From: an uncultured Flavobacteriales bacterium
GTDB lineage: Bacteria; Bacteroidota; Bacteroidia; Flavobacteriales; Schleiferiaceae
NCBI GenBank assembly: GCA_913055685.1
Contig: CAJXKC010000004.1
Coordinates: 124,001-188,000, forward strand
Length of the DNA stretch: 64,000 nt
Direction of reading: 5' to 3'
Part shown: piece after piece, positions 29,656-37,938 of the stretch
Numbering within the stretch: the first letter of the stretch is position 1
Layout of the letters: every line of letters begins with the position of its first letter
The notes under the pieces: model-generated
What the model was told of the DNA's origin: nothing
Database searches by the model: none
What the model saw: only the letters and a program-made list of their open reading frames with translations
Position numbers and translations under genes: made by a program

Positions 29656-30099
29656 ATGAGACAAATGATCACTACCCTAGCAATGGTGTTTATTGGCTTC
29701 ACTGCGATGGCGCAGCAGCAAGCGACTAATCCCAATGCTCCCCAAATCGAGTTCGAAACGGAAGTCGTAGACTATGGTACCATTGAGCAAGGTGCAAATG
29801 GTGTGCGTGAGTTTAAATTTACCAACAAAGGTAAAGAGCCATTAATCATTAAAAATGCCCGCGGATCCTGTGGTTGTACCGTGCCAAGCTGGCCAAAAGA
29901 ACCTATTCAACCCGGACAAGACGCGGTTATTAAGGTGAAGTACGATACCCAGCGTATCGGACCCATCAATAAAAGTGTAACCGTTACTACTAATGCTGCT
30001 ACACCTACTAAGGTTTTACGCATTAAAGGTCAGGTTAAAAAGCCCGAACAGGTTAAGACTACTCCCGTAAAAGAGAAATCTTCTTTGATGGCTAAGTAA
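29656..30099 (+). CDS. Exported DUF1573 protein
   Basis: 147 aa. Signal peptide at residues 1-20 (ends AMAQ), then one DUF1573 immunoglobulin-like domain: VVDYGTIEQG, REFKFTNKGKEPLIIKNARGSCGCT, WPKEPIQPGQ. The CGC pair is characteristic of the family. These proteins are among the most abundant exported proteins in Bacteroidota and have no assigned activity. The start at 29656 gives a proper signal peptide and lies behind a -7 box; an earlier in-frame ATG at 29602 would put 18 charged residues in front. Confidence 0.88.
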   Translation: MRQMITTLAMVFIGFTAMAQQQATNPNAPQIEFETEVVDYGTIEQGANGVREFKFTNKGKEPLIIKNARGSCGCTVPSWPKEPIQPGQDAVIKVKYDTQRIGPINKSVTVTTNAATPTKVLRIKGQVKKPEQVKTTPVKEKSSLMAK

Positions 30100-30118
30100 G
30101 TCTTCTTATCCAATTAGA

Positions 30119-30153
30119 AAAAACGCCTCATTCTCAATGGGGCGTTTTTTTTT
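30119..30153. terminator. Intrinsic terminator after the DUF1573 gene
   Basis: Stem ACGCCTCATT / AATGGGGCGT (30123-30145, one G-T wobble) followed by nine T. It sits between convergent genes. Confidence 0.85.
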
Positions 30154-30658
30154 AGGTCTTTATTCTTCGCTCTAATTCATCTTTCGAATCTTCTCCGAAC
30201 ATCCATAGTCCGAATTCATCGAAGATTTTTTTGGCCTCAGGTTCGAGTAAGCCGCCAATTACTTCTGGTTTGGGGCCGAAGAAAGGAGGGAAGTGCTGTA
30301 ATTCATCATCTTCCATAATATTCCATTTGCTGTGGCCGCCCATAAAAGGAGAGCGCAAAGCATACACTACTCGGCTCACTTTATATTCCCTGGCCATAAA
30401 GGCGCACATAGGGCAGGGCTCGCAATTGGAATAAAGAGTGGCTCCCACTAAATTGGAATGCCCCATTTTTTCATGGGCTTGGTGCAAAGCAATCACTTCA
30501 GCATGATCGGAGACCTTAGCACTGGCATTGTTTTCAGAAGCGCCGATAATTTCACCGTTTAACACTACCATAGAACCGAAAGGAGCGTCTCCTGCCGCAA
30601 CGCTTCGGGCGGATAGCTCAATGCAATCCTTTACAAATTTTAAATCCTCTCCTTTCAT
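30152..30658 (-). CDS. Nucleoside deaminase (CDA fold)
   Basis: 168 aa, cytidine/deoxycytidylate deaminase-like fold. Zinc ligands and the catalytic Glu are in DHAEVIAL and EPCPMCAFMA. The C-terminal part with FMGGHSKWNIMED and FFGPKPEVIGG differs from TadA and resembles small Bacteroidota nucleoside or guanine deaminases. The base acted on is not certain. Confidence 0.85.
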   Translation of the reverse strand: MKGEDLKFVKDCIELSARSVAAGDAPFGSMVVLNGEIIGASENNASAKVSDHAEVIALHQAHEKMGHSNLVGATLYSNCEPCPMCAFMAREYKVSRVVYALRSPFMGGHSKWNIMEDDELQHFPPFFGPKPEVIGGLLEPEAKKIFDEFGLWMFGEDSKDELERRIKT

Positions 30659-30711
30659 TGCTTTTCCTTTTGCGATTCAGCGAAATAAAGGAATTCCCTG
30701 AATTAAAATTG

Positions 30712-30719
30712 TAGCTTTG
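30712..30719 (+). promoter_or_regulatory. Putative -7 box of the SRPBCC gene
   Basis: TAGCTTTG matches TAnnTTTG and ends 14 bases before the ATG at 30734, implying a leader of only a few bases. Confidence 0.45.
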
Positions 30720-30733
30720 GAACAAATGTAATA

Positions 30734-31180
30734 ATGCGCTATTCTTCCGAAATACTAATTGAGCTGCCGCGAAAGCAGGTAATAGATTTATTTGATGATG
30801 CCGACAACCTTTTTGAATGGATGAAAGGTTTGCAATCGGTTGAGCTAATTTTTGGTGAAGCCGGACAAGTTGGTGCTCAATCAAAAATGAGCTTTGAAAT
30901 GGGAAAGAGGCACATTGCTATGGTGGAAACCATTTTAGAGCGAAATTTCCCCGATTATTTTAAAACAGCTTATGAAACCAAAGGTGTTTACAATGAGGTG
31001 GAGAATTTCTTTATAGAAGAAGGAGAAATAACGCGCTATCGAACGGTGCATTATTTTCGATTCGACTCATGGGCCATGCGTCTCATGGCCAAACTAATGC
31101 CTAAGGCATTTAAAAAGCAATCCATGCAATACCTGAAAGATTTTAAAGCTTTTGCTGAATCAAATCAAGAACATGATTAA
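30734..31180 (+). CDS. SRPBCC-fold protein
   Basis: 148 aa START-like domain: an N-terminal strand (SSEILIELPRKQVIDLF), helix, and C-terminal long helix (MRLMAKLMPKAFKKQSMQYLKDFKAFAE). Such proteins bind hydrophobic ligands in a deep cavity; the ligand is unknown. It overlaps the next gene by eight bases. Confidence 0.8.
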   Translation: MRYSSEILIELPRKQVIDLFDDADNLFEWMKGLQSVELIFGEAGQVGAQSKMSFEMGKRHIAMVETILERNFPDYFKTAYETKGVYNEVENFFIEEGEITRYRTVHYFRFDSWAMRLMAKLMPKAFKKQSMQYLKDFKAFAESNQEHD

Positions 31181-31673
31181 AACTGAGCGCTGTATTATTC
31201 GACCTTTAGAGGAAAAGGACTTCGAGGTACTTATCGATATGTACCAAGAACCTGACTCGAATAAGTATGTCGGCCCCCTTAGGGATAAAACCATCGATTT
31301 TTACCGCAGTTTTTTAGAGAACAAGAAGTTTTTAAATAATGAGGAACTAGGCTTTTTTAGCGTTAGTACTAAAGATAGCAAGGAAATCATCGGTACCGTG
31401 AATGTCAATGTCTTTATGCTCTTAAAATTACCGCAAGTGGGAATTCACTTAAGGCGAAAGTACTGGCGCCAAGGCTATGCCAGCGAATTAATGGCCGCTC
31501 TATTGGACTATGCGAAAACGGAAAAAAACTGGGATACTATATATGGGATTTTTGAAACCGATAATCAAGCCTCAAAATCTTTGATGAAAAAATTTGATTT
31601 TGAACCAAAGGAGCAGACAGATATCCAGGGAGTTAGTCTAGAAATTTATTCTAAATCCCTGAAAACCTTATAG
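31173..31673 (+). CDS. GNAT N-acetyltransferase (RimJ/RimL-like)
   Basis: 166 aa. RCIIRPLEEKDFEVLIDMY at the N terminus, HLRRKYWRQGYASELM with the acetyl-CoA loop, and IFETDNQASKSLMKKFDFEP near the end fit Acetyltransf_3. The ATG at 31173 overlaps the stop of the SRPBCC gene (ATGATTAA) and is preferred to a TTG 21 bases earlier. Substrate unknown. Confidence 0.85.
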   Translation: MIKTERCIIRPLEEKDFEVLIDMYQEPDSNKYVGPLRDKTIDFYRSFLENKKFLNNEELGFFSVSTKDSKEIIGTVNVNVFMLLKLPQVGIHLRRKYWRQGYASELMAALLDYAKTEKNWDTIYGIFETDNQASKSLMKKFDFEPKEQTDIQGVSLEIYSKSLKTL

Positions 31674-31738
31674 AGAAAGGGTTTGCAGGTGTAAATATTT
31701 TTTTTACCTTCACATCGGGAAGGGAATTTTAATAAGAG

Positions 31739-31779
31739 AATGGGCCGGGTGAAATTCTTCCTCGGCCCATCTTTTTTAA
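31739..31779 (+). terminator. Intrinsic terminator or leader attenuator
   Basis: ATGGGCCG (31740-31747) pairs with CGGCCCAT (31763-31770), then CTTTTTT. It can end the acetyltransferase transcript. Because a promoter-like TTTG-N20-TACCTTCA lies at 31682-31713, it may also sit in the leader of the next gene. Confidence 0.75.
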
Positions 31780-31790
31780 AGGGAAAGACT

Positions 31791-32216
31791 ATGCATTTAC
31801 GAACCGTCAGTCTTTTAGTATTCATTTTTTTTAGCAGCATGTCCGCGCAAGCGCAATTGGGTTTTGCGGTAGCCAAGAACCGATCGGGTTCTAGTTTAGA
31901 TTATGCTCTAATCTTTAATGAGGGTTACCAATCGGAGTATCTGGCTAAACTCGACTTAAAGGAAAAAGGATTTCAAAGGGTTTATAACCTTAATGGCGGT
32001 AGCGAACGCGGACATAATCTTCGCAGTGGTCATTATGTAGTTATTAAGGCAGTCCGCAAAAATTATCTCGGTAAGAAGATAATTAGTTACGGTATGGGGG
32101 CCAGTAATAACAGTGCCGAGGAGGCTAAGCGGCGTGCCATTTCTAATTTAAAGCAATACGATTGGGCCTGGAAGGAAGTCCATGGTTACAGTATTATAGA
32201 AGAAGGAAGATTTTAG
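31791..32216 (+). CDS. Small exported protein of unknown function
   Basis: 141 aa. Signal peptide at residues 1-22 (ends SAQAQ), followed by a basic mature domain with HYVVIKAVRKNYLGKKIISYGMG and a stretch ASNNSAEEAKRRAISNLKQYDW that recalls proteins annotated with repeated 'YxxGxS...SxxEAxxxAxxNL' segments. No function is known. The start at 31791 lies after the hairpin; the in-frame ATG at 31740 is inside the hairpin stem and would bury the signal peptide. Confidence 0.7.
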   Translation: MHLRTVSLLVFIFFSSMSAQAQLGFAVAKNRSGSSLDYALIFNEGYQSEYLAKLDLKEKGFQRVYNLNGGSERGHNLRSGHYVVIKAVRKNYLGKKIISYGMGASNNSAEEAKRRAISNLKQYDWAWKEVHGYSIIEEGRF

Positions 32217-32238
32217 TGTGTATCTAAGGTTTGTTGAG

Positions 32239-32271
32239 AAGGTGGTATATTCATTGTACCACCTTTTTTAT
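32239..32271 (+). terminator. Intrinsic terminator
   Basis: AAGGTGGTA (32239-32247) pairs with TACCACCTT (32257-32265), followed by a T tract. It ends the preceding small exported protein gene. Confidence 0.8.
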
Positions 32272-32286
32272 TGCTACCTTGTTGGC

Positions 32287-32793
32287 ATGCAAAGCTATTT
32301 CGCAATCTTACTTTTCGCATTAACATCTTTTAGCGGTCTGGCTCAGGCTTGTCCCTGTTGCACGGAAAATTATAATCAATTTGATTTTTGGCTAGGTAAT
32401 TGGGAGGTGAAGGACACCAATGGAATTGCATTGGGTAGCAACCAAATTAGCGAAGCCGAGCAAAATTGTTTGATTGTTGAACATTGGACCGGTGCAAGCG
32501 GTGGCACCGGGACATCCTATAATTATTACGATTCATCCGATTCTCTTTGGCATCAACTATGGGTAAGTAGCAATGGTTTTATTTTAAACTTGAAAGGCAG
32601 TTGGCAAGGAGAGTCGATGCAACTGCGTTCCAAATTGCAGAAAGGTAAAAGTGTCGGGGATTTTTACCATCAAATTAGCTGGACCCCGCAAAAAGATGGA
32701 AGCATAATTCAGCGATGGGATTATCTCGGCACTAAAGGAGAGGTCCTGCAAACGGTATTCTACGGTATCTACCGCAAGGTCAACAAGGATTAG
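32287..32793 (+). CDS. Exported lipocalin-like protein (DUF1579-type)
   Basis: 168 aa. Signal peptide (residues 1-18), then ACPCC and a domain beginning FDFWLGNWEVKD, typical of the DUF1579/THAP4-like beta-barrel group in which a Trp-Gly-Trp segment opens the barrel. Function unknown. The ATG at 32287 comes just after the terminator; an in-frame GTG at 32218 would read through the hairpin. The gene overlaps the convergent rlmH by four bases. Confidence 0.7.
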   Translation: MQSYFAILLFALTSFSGLAQACPCCTENYNQFDFWLGNWEVKDTNGIALGSNQISEAEQNCLIVEHWTGASGGTGTSYNYYDSSDSLWHQLWVSSNGFILNLKGSWQGESMQLRSKLQKGKSVGDFYHQISWTPQKDGSIIQRWDYLGTKGEVLQTVFYGIYRKVNKD

Positions 32794-33263
32794 TCGTGGT
32801 GATAGGGTTCACCCTTTAAAATAGTCGCCGCTCGGTACAATTGCTCTCCAAATAGGGCTCTTACAATTTGATGGGAGAAGGTCATCCGCGATAGGCTGAG
32901 CTTGTAATTGGCTCGCTGGTATACTTCTGGCGAAAAGCCATAAGGTCCGCCAATGCAAAAGACTAACCTTTTAGGTGATTGATTAAACCACTGCTGAATT
33001 TGCTTTGCAAAAGCTCTTGAATGCAATTCCTTTCCTTTTTCATCCAACAATACCAACCAGTCTCCAGCTTGGAGTTCTTTAAAGAGCAATTTCCCTTCTT
33101 CTTCAGCAACCTGATTAAAGCTTAGTTTCTTGCTATTCTTAAGGTCTGGTATAACTTTGTGCTCGAAGGGCCAATAATGGCTCAAGCGCTGAAAGTACTC
33201 TCTTTCCAATTCGGCCACTGCCGACTGAGTGGTTTTTCCATGCATAATCAGAACTACTTTCAT
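32790..33263 (-). CDS. rlmH: 23S rRNA (pseudouridine1915-N3)-methyltransferase RlmH
   Basis: 157 aa SPOUT methyltransferase acting on helix 69 of 23S rRNA in the 70S ribosome. The knot region FCIGGPYGFSPEV and the C-terminal LSLSRMTFSHQIVRALFGEQ with ILKGEPYHHD are the family hallmarks. Complete. Confidence 0.96.
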   Translation of the reverse strand: MKVVLIMHGKTTQSAVAELEREYFQRLSHYWPFEHKVIPDLKNSKKLSFNQVAEEEGKLLFKELQAGDWLVLLDEKGKELHSRAFAKQIQQWFNQSPKRLVFCIGGPYGFSPEVYQRANYKLSLSRMTFSHQIVRALFGEQLYRAATILKGEPYHHD

Positions 33264-33293
33264 CGCTAAAGGTTAATTCGGTAAATAAGAAAT

Positions 33294-33779
33294 ATGAGCG
33301 AAAGTAAGTTTTACCAACTGAGTGTAAAAGATACCAAAGGAGAAAGCATTGATATGTCTCAGTTTAAAGGGAAGCCCGTCTTAGTAGTTAATACCGCCAC
33401 CAAATGCGGATTGGCACCGCAGTTTAATGGTTTGGAGGAATTGCACCAGAAGTATAAGGACCAGGGTTTGGTAGTTCTCGGTTTTCCTTGTAATCAGTTT
33501 CTTGGCCAAGAACCAGAGTCCAATGAAAGTATGGTAGAAGCTTGTTCCTTAAACTTTGGCGTTAGTTTTCAGCTAACGGAAAAGGTAAAGGTAAATGGTA
33601 GCGACACGCATCCAATCTTTGAATACCTTAAATCGGAGTTACCTGGTACCCTTAGCTCGGCTATCAAATGGAACTTCACCAAATTCTTAATCGATTCTGA
33701 GGGTAAGCCCTTAAAACGTTATTCGCCTCAAACCGAACCGGAGAAAATTGAAGCAGACATCAAATCGGTTCTGTCTTAA
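33294..33779 (+). CDS. Glutathione peroxidase-like thiol peroxidase
   Basis: 161 aa. The peroxidatic Cys is in NTATKCGLAPQFNGLEEL, the Gln in GFPCNQFLGQEP and the Trp-Asn in KWNFTKFLID. A second Cys in GFPCNQF is conserved; with bacillithiol rather than glutathione in this organism, thioredoxin is the likely reductant (inference). Divergent from rlmH by 30 bases. Confidence 0.93.
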   Translation: MSESKFYQLSVKDTKGESIDMSQFKGKPVLVVNTATKCGLAPQFNGLEELHQKYKDQGLVVLGFPCNQFLGQEPESNESMVEACSLNFGVSFQLTEKVKVNGSDTHPIFEYLKSELPGTLSSAIKWNFTKFLIDSEGKPLKRYSPQTEPEKIEADIKSVLS

Positions 33780-33858
33780 ATAGCTATCCTAAATATTTAT
33801 TTAGCCAAGCTTCCAATCGCCTTAATTTGAATTAACTTAGTGTCATTAATTCATCTGA

Positions 33859-34944
33859 ATGAAACCAAAGCACCGCAATGTCCTTTTAATAGGTTATGAT
33901 GAGCATTTATGCTTAAGCGTATTATACTGTCTTCGCAAGGAGAAGAATTATAATTTCTACGTTTTAACCACCAATGAGAAGAGCTCTGCGGGCTACTCCA
34001 GGCATGTGAAAGGCTTGGAATACGTTTCCTCTTACGATCAAATCGAAAAAGGAGCGGTAAAATGCATTCAGCAGTGGGATATTGATTTGTTGATGCCTTT
34101 TGGTGAGAAAGAAGGTTTAGCGGTAGCGGAGGCCAAAGATCGTTTGGCCAAGGTATGTCGCATTATGCCCCTTACCGAGCTCAATGAATTTCAGATTGCT
34201 ACTAATAAAAAACGACTAAATAACTTTTTGCTATCCAAGGGCTTACGCCTGATGCCCCAGACTCTGGACCTGGACGACCCCGATTTTAAATCTAAGTTTC
34301 AAAGTTTAAACTTCCCTTTACTCCTTAAACCGGCGGAGGGTGCCTTTGGACGCGGCATTCAAACCTTAAATACCAAAGAGGAAGCGATAATGGCTTTGGA
34401 TGAGGAAGGACTAGATCCCAAAGCACTCTATCTTCAAGAATACGTTGGCGGCAGTGATATCAATTGCAATGTTATCTGTGAAGATGGTGAGATAAAGCAT
34501 TATACCATCCAAGAGTCGCCGTTAAAAACGCTCGGCAATTACAATAAGAACGACGACCTTATTTACAAAGATGATCCAGCGGTATTGGAAGTAGTAAAAC
34601 CAATGCTTAAAGCCTTGAATTATCAAGGGGTGGCCTGTATCGATTTACGTCGGGATGTACTGCGCAATAAGGTCTATTTATTAGAAGTAAACGCGCGTTT
34701 TTGGGGCTCACTAATGGCTTCTTTAACCCGCGCTGGAGTTAACTTTCCGCTTATCATGCTTAAAATGGGCTTTGGCGAATCGGCACCTTCCTATCATAAG
34801 CGGGAAGGGAAACAAATAGCGGCCTCGACTTTTATTAAAAAGCTGCTTAAGTTCCAATGGCCCAAACCTAGTGAGTTAAAATTCTGGACCTATTTGCATG
34901 ATCCCTACGCGCGTTTCATGAAATATTGGCTGCAAAAATTTTAG
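33859..34944 (+). CDS. ATP-grasp carboxylate-amine ligase, substrate unknown
   Basis: 361 aa. N-terminal Rossmann-like region (RNVLLIGYDEHLCLSVLYCL), then the ATP-grasp fold: FPLLLKPAEGAFGRGIQTL (ATP loop), YLQEYVGGSDINCNV, and VYLLEVNARFWGSLMASL with the metal-binding Glu and Asn. It resembles the carbamoyl-phosphate-synthase-like ligases beside polysaccharide or peptide clusters, but no such cluster is here; the gene stands alone. Substrate not inferable. Confidence 0.82.
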   Translation: MKPKHRNVLLIGYDEHLCLSVLYCLRKEKNYNFYVLTTNEKSSAGYSRHVKGLEYVSSYDQIEKGAVKCIQQWDIDLLMPFGEKEGLAVAEAKDRLAKVCRIMPLTELNEFQIATNKKRLNNFLLSKGLRLMPQTLDLDDPDFKSKFQSLNFPLLLKPAEGAFGRGIQTLNTKEEAIMALDEEGLDPKALYLQEYVGGSDINCNVICEDGEIKHYTIQESPLKTLGNYNKNDDLIYKDDPAVLEVVKPMLKALNYQGVACIDLRRDVLRNKVYLLEVNARFWGSLMASLTRAGVNFPLIMLKMGFGESAPSYHKREGKQIAASTFIKKLLKFQWPKPSELKFWTYLHDPYARFMKYWLQKF

Positions 34945-35002
34945 GGCATTTGCCGTATAGTTTGGGGCACCTAGAAATTGCATCTTTGAAAAAAGATAAT
35001 CT

Positions 35003-35752
35003 ATGAATGCATCGAAAGCTATAAGTCTAGGCCTGGCCCTTTTACTATTTAGTGCCTGTGCTAAAGAGGAAGAAGCTCAAAGTCCAGACACCTTAAATTT
35101 ACCCGCTGGAATTAGTGGGGTTGATTATAATTTAGAATGTTCTTTTGCGGCCACGGGTGCTCCTAATCAAGTAGGGGATCAAGCTAGCTTTTCCTTTGGG
35201 AGTGATGGGTCTTTTGCGATTGACTTTAACCCGGCCGACAATGATGGCAATGAGGTTTTTGTTGCTTCGGGCGCACAAGAGGGCAATGAGTTTGTATGGG
35301 AGGATCAGGGGGCTGGATATAAATATGCCCTAAGCTTAACCGCCGAGGATAGCTTAAATGAAGTAAATGTCTTCGACCTGCAAGGTACCTTCCTAAATCA
35401 ATGGAATCCTATTCCTGATGGTCCGGCTAATTTAAATCTCATTAAGGCCTTGGCCGGAAATTACCCGGTGCAGTCGGTCGATCAAGGAACCCACAACCGC
35501 ATGAGCTTTAGCATCGCTGCTGATGGTAGTATCGATTTTGATTCGGGTATTAGTTTTAGCCCTAGCGACTATAATTTGATTACCGATCGCATCGATGTTT
35601 TGGACGGTATTTGGATCGACATGAAGCCATGGCCCGATGAGCCTTACCCACGCATAGAACTTTTCGTGGACCCCAATGATTCTTCACGCCTAGTGAAGGT
35701 GATCTACCGACCGAATTACCCTGGCAGTGGATCCACGGAAATAAGTTTATAA
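35003..35752 (+). CDS. Lipoprotein of unknown function
   Basis: 249 aa. Lipobox LFSAC at residues 16-20, then an acidic linker EEEAQSPD. The mature part is Gly/Asp-rich and probably beta-structured (GSDGSFAIDFNPADNDGNE, AADGSIDFDSGISF), with two halves that each begin with a similar phrase. No family recognised. Its own terminator follows. Confidence 0.7.
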   Translation: MNASKAISLGLALLLFSACAKEEEAQSPDTLNLPAGISGVDYNLECSFAATGAPNQVGDQASFSFGSDGSFAIDFNPADNDGNEVFVASGAQEGNEFVWEDQGAGYKYALSLTAEDSLNEVNVFDLQGTFLNQWNPIPDGPANLNLIKALAGNYPVQSVDQGTHNRMSFSIAADGSIDFDSGISFSPSDYNLITDRIDVLDGIWIDMKPWPDEPYPRIELFVDPNDSSRLVKVIYRPNYPGSGSTEISL

Positions 35753-35754
35753 AT

Positions 35755-35778
35755 AGGCCCCGCAAGGGGCTTTTTTTA
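35755..35778 (+). terminator. Intrinsic terminator
   Basis: GCCCC-gcaa-GGGGC (35757-35770) followed by seven T, directly after the lipoprotein stop codon. Confidence 0.85.
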
Positions 35779-35791
35779 TATTTTTAGTTTC

Positions 35792-36997
35792 ATGATAAAG
35801 CCCTTGATTCCTGAAAACGAAAAGGAACGATTAGCGAAATTATACGAGTACTCTCTATTAGACTCTTTGGAAGAAGAGGAATACGATCAAATTACTCGCC
35901 TTGCCTCCAAAATATGCGATACGCCCATTTCTCTTATTTCACTTATCGATAAAGATCGTCAGTGGTTTAAGTCTAAGGTAGGATTGGATCAAAAAGAAAC
36001 CGAAAGAGACACCGCTTTTTGCGCCCATGCCATTAATGAACCCGACCATACCTTTATTGTTGAGGATTCACGAAAAGATGAGCGCTTTCACGATAATCCC
36101 CTGGTCGCTGATGACCCCAATGTGGTATTTTATGCGGGTGTTCCCCTAGTTTGTGATGACCAAGCCTTGGGCACTTTATGCGTAATCGATAATGAGCCCC
36201 GTGAGCTTAGTGATGATCAATTAGAAAGCTTATCGGACCTGGCTAATCAGCTGGTAAAACTCTTTGAACTGCGTAGGAATAAACTGTTGCTAGAGCGTAC
36301 AGTTCGAGAGCTGGAACAGCGCAATAAGAATTTGGATGAGTTCGCACGTATCGCTGCTCATGATATAAAATCGCCCTTAGGCAATATATATGGCTTGGTA
36401 GAATTATTGGAGCAAAAGACTGCGGACTCCGATCCTGAAACTCAGGAAATAATTGGGATGATTCAGGATTCTGCTAAAGGGCTTAGCTCCCTGATTGATG
36501 GAATTTTAAAACATGCCAAAACCAATTCTTTGTTATTAGAGGAACGGAGCTTCTTTAGTTTAGCGGATCTTATCAAGGATACCTTAAAGCTCTTGGATCC
36601 GAAAGGAAAGCAGGGCTTGTCTTTAGAAATGGAAGGGGAGTCGGTTTACGCCAATAAAGTGGCCATTCAGCAAATCTTGATAAACCTTATTGCCAATGCC
36701 ATTAAGTACAACACTAATCCTGAGCCGAAACTAGAAATAGGATTAAAGCAAGAACGTACAAAGGTAATTGTATCGATTAGCGATAATGGTCCGGGTATAA
36801 AGCCTGAAGACCAAGAAAGAATCTTTAAAATTTTCCATACCACCAGTAATAAGGATGTCAATGGTTCCACCGGCACGGGAATTGGTCTGGCTACGGTAAA
36901 AAGCTTGGTCGAAGGAATGGGCGGTGAAATTAGCCTTAAGTCAGAGATTGGGCAGGGCTCTACCTTTTACGTACATCTCCCGGTAATGGACATCTAG
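35792..36997 (+). CDS. GAF-domain sensor histidine kinase
   Basis: 401 aa, soluble. GAF domain at about 20-165 (TPISLISLIDKDRQWFKSKVGL, ERDTAFCAHAI, FYAGVPLVCDDQALGTLCVID), a coiled linker, HisKA with His190 in AAHDIKSPLGNIY, and HATPase_c with DNGPGIKPEDQERIF and GTGIGLATVKSLVEGMGG. The DTAFCAHAI motif marks a common bacterial GAF subtype with a conserved Cys/His pair. No response regulator is adjacent. Confidence 0.92.
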   Translation: MIKPLIPENEKERLAKLYEYSLLDSLEEEEYDQITRLASKICDTPISLISLIDKDRQWFKSKVGLDQKETERDTAFCAHAINEPDHTFIVEDSRKDERFHDNPLVADDPNVVFYAGVPLVCDDQALGTLCVIDNEPRELSDDQLESLSDLANQLVKLFELRRNKLLLERTVRELEQRNKNLDEFARIAAHDIKSPLGNIYGLVELLEQKTADSDPETQEIIGMIQDSAKGLSSLIDGILKHAKTNSLLLEERSFFSLADLIKDTLKLLDPKGKQGLSLEMEGESVYANKVAIQQILINLIANAIKYNTNPEPKLEIGLKQERTKVIVSISDNGPGIKPEDQERIFKIFHTTSNKDVNGSTGTGIGLATVKSLVEGMGGEISLKSEIGQGSTFYVHLPVMDI

Positions 36998-37019
36998 TTG
37001 ATACACTTTTGGTTAACTC

Positions 37020-37297
37020 ATGAAGTTCATTAAACTAAGTATTTCTACCGCTTTTCTATTCGTCTTGGAAAGAGGGGCGTTCGTCGATTTATCTCTTTGA
37101 AAAGTATCTTCCTGGAACATATTTGTGTGAATAAATATTTACCATGAAGAGAAAAGGGTTTTTCCTAGCCCAAAGAGTTTAACCCCATTAAGGAAGCTTA
37201 TTTAAACTTTTCCATTTGGGCTACCTCTGGTGGTGCTAGTAATACTGACTGGTTTACCGATGCAGCAGGTAACCGCGACTTAACAAAGATTTATTAA
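37020..37297 (+). pseudogene. Decayed remnant of a secreted LruC/DUF4842-like protein
   Basis: ATG at 37020 opens a signal-peptide-like start (MKFIKLSISTAFLFVL) that soon meets a stop. In another frame 37169-37297 reads PKEFNPIKEAYLNF, then SGGASNTDWFTDAAGNRDL and TKIY before TAA. This ending, with Trp-Phe/Tyr-x-Asp and a final Lys-Ile-Tyr, resembles the C terminus of LruC (DUF4842) proteins of Bacteroidota as I remember them. At least one frameshift, one in-frame TAG (37166) and loss of the middle are needed. A terminator follows at 37327, as expected for a former gene. Confidence 0.4.
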
Positions 37298-37310
37298 TAG
37301 GTCTATCTAT

Positions 37311-37332
37311 ACCCCCTCTATACAGAGCATTC
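37311..37332 (-). repeat. Copy 1 of inverted 22-bp intergenic repeat
   Basis: Read on the minus strand it matches 38665-38686 in 21 of 22 positions, with the 15-base core CTGTATAGAGGGGGT identical. The two copies face each other across FKBP, tRNA-Pro and the XRE gene. Confidence 0.7.
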
Positions 37333-37363
37333 CCTGGCCATTGGTCGGGGTTTGCTTTTTTTA
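37327..37363 (+). terminator. Intrinsic terminator downstream of the gene remnant
   Basis: AGCA / TGCT plus CCCTGGCC / GGTCGGGG (37332-37350, two wobbles, loop ATT) followed by seven T. It has no intact gene to terminate other than the remnant upstream. Confidence 0.65.
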
Positions 37364-37436
37364 AGGCCTGACAATAAGTCGGGATTTAAAGGAAGGCAAG
37401 ACCTTTGCGACCCTATAGGAAATTAAAATTTAAGTT

Positions 37437-37865
37437 ATGAGTAAAGTAAAGGCCAACGACACCGTACGTGTACACTACACTGGTAAATTGGAAAATGGTG
37501 AAGTGTTTGACGATTCACGTGGTCGTGAGCCCTTCGAGTTCACTTTAGGTCAGGGTATGGTAATTCCAGGCTTCGAGAACGCTTTAATTGATATGGAGGT
37601 TAATGAAACCAAATCTGTTAATATTCCTGCCGCTGAAGCTTATGGTGAGCACCGTGCCGAATTAGTACAAGATGTTCCTAAAAATCAGATTCCCGCCGAA
37701 ATCAATCCTCAAGTAGGTATGCAATTGGTATCGCAAACCCCAGACGGACAACAGATTCCTATTATGGTTACCGAAGTTAAAGAGGACAGCATCACCGTAG
37801 ATGCCAACCCACCTTTAGCCGGAAAGGACCTAAACTTCGAATTAGAATTGGTGGAAATTAAATAA
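37437..37865 (+). CDS. FKBP-type peptidyl-prolyl isomerase, SlyD-like
   Basis: 142 aa. FKBP strands VRVHYTGKLENGEVFDDS and PFEFTLGQGMVIPGFENALI surround the insert-in-flap domain (AAEAYGEHRAELVQDVPKNQIP...), as in SlyD, which isomerises prolyl bonds and acts as a chaperone. The His-rich metal-binding tail of E. coli SlyD is absent. Cytoplasmic, no signal peptide. Confidence 0.93.
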   Translation: MSKVKANDTVRVHYTGKLENGEVFDDSRGREPFEFTLGQGMVIPGFENALIDMEVNETKSVNIPAAEAYGEHRAELVQDVPKNQIPAEINPQVGMQLVSQTPDGQQIPIMVTEVKEDSITVDANPPLAGKDLNFELELVEIK

Positions 37866-37909
37866 GGATTTTGCCGGCTTTTTAGCCTTCGCAATAGAAT
37901 TTCCTTTAT

Positions 37910-37917
37910 TACATTTG
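37910..37917 (+). promoter_or_regulatory. Putative -7 box of tRNA-Pro
   Basis: TACATTTG matches TAnnTTTG and lies 21 bases before the mature tRNA 5' end, consistent with a short precursor leader. Confidence 0.5.
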
Positions 37918-37938
37918 CAGCCCGCTAATATTGGGCAT

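Larger units (their letters stand above)
36998..37436. other. 439-bp intergenic region with gene remnant, repeat copy and terminator
   Basis: No intact gene. It holds a degenerate plus-strand reading frame (37020-37297), one copy of an inverted 22-bp repeat (37311-37332) overlapping a terminator (37327-37363), and a near-consensus -7 box GACCTTTG (37398-37405) ahead of the FKBP gene. Confidence 0.7.

Noticed and set aside
30618..30884. 88-aa minus-strand frame between the deaminase and SRPBCC genes
   Set aside because: Covers the promoter box and first third of the SRPBCC gene and has no recognisable sequence features.
33859..34944. Polysaccharide or peptide natural-product cluster around the ATP-grasp ligase
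   Set aside because: Neighbours are glutathione peroxidase, a lipoprotein and a kinase; no second biosynthetic gene is present.
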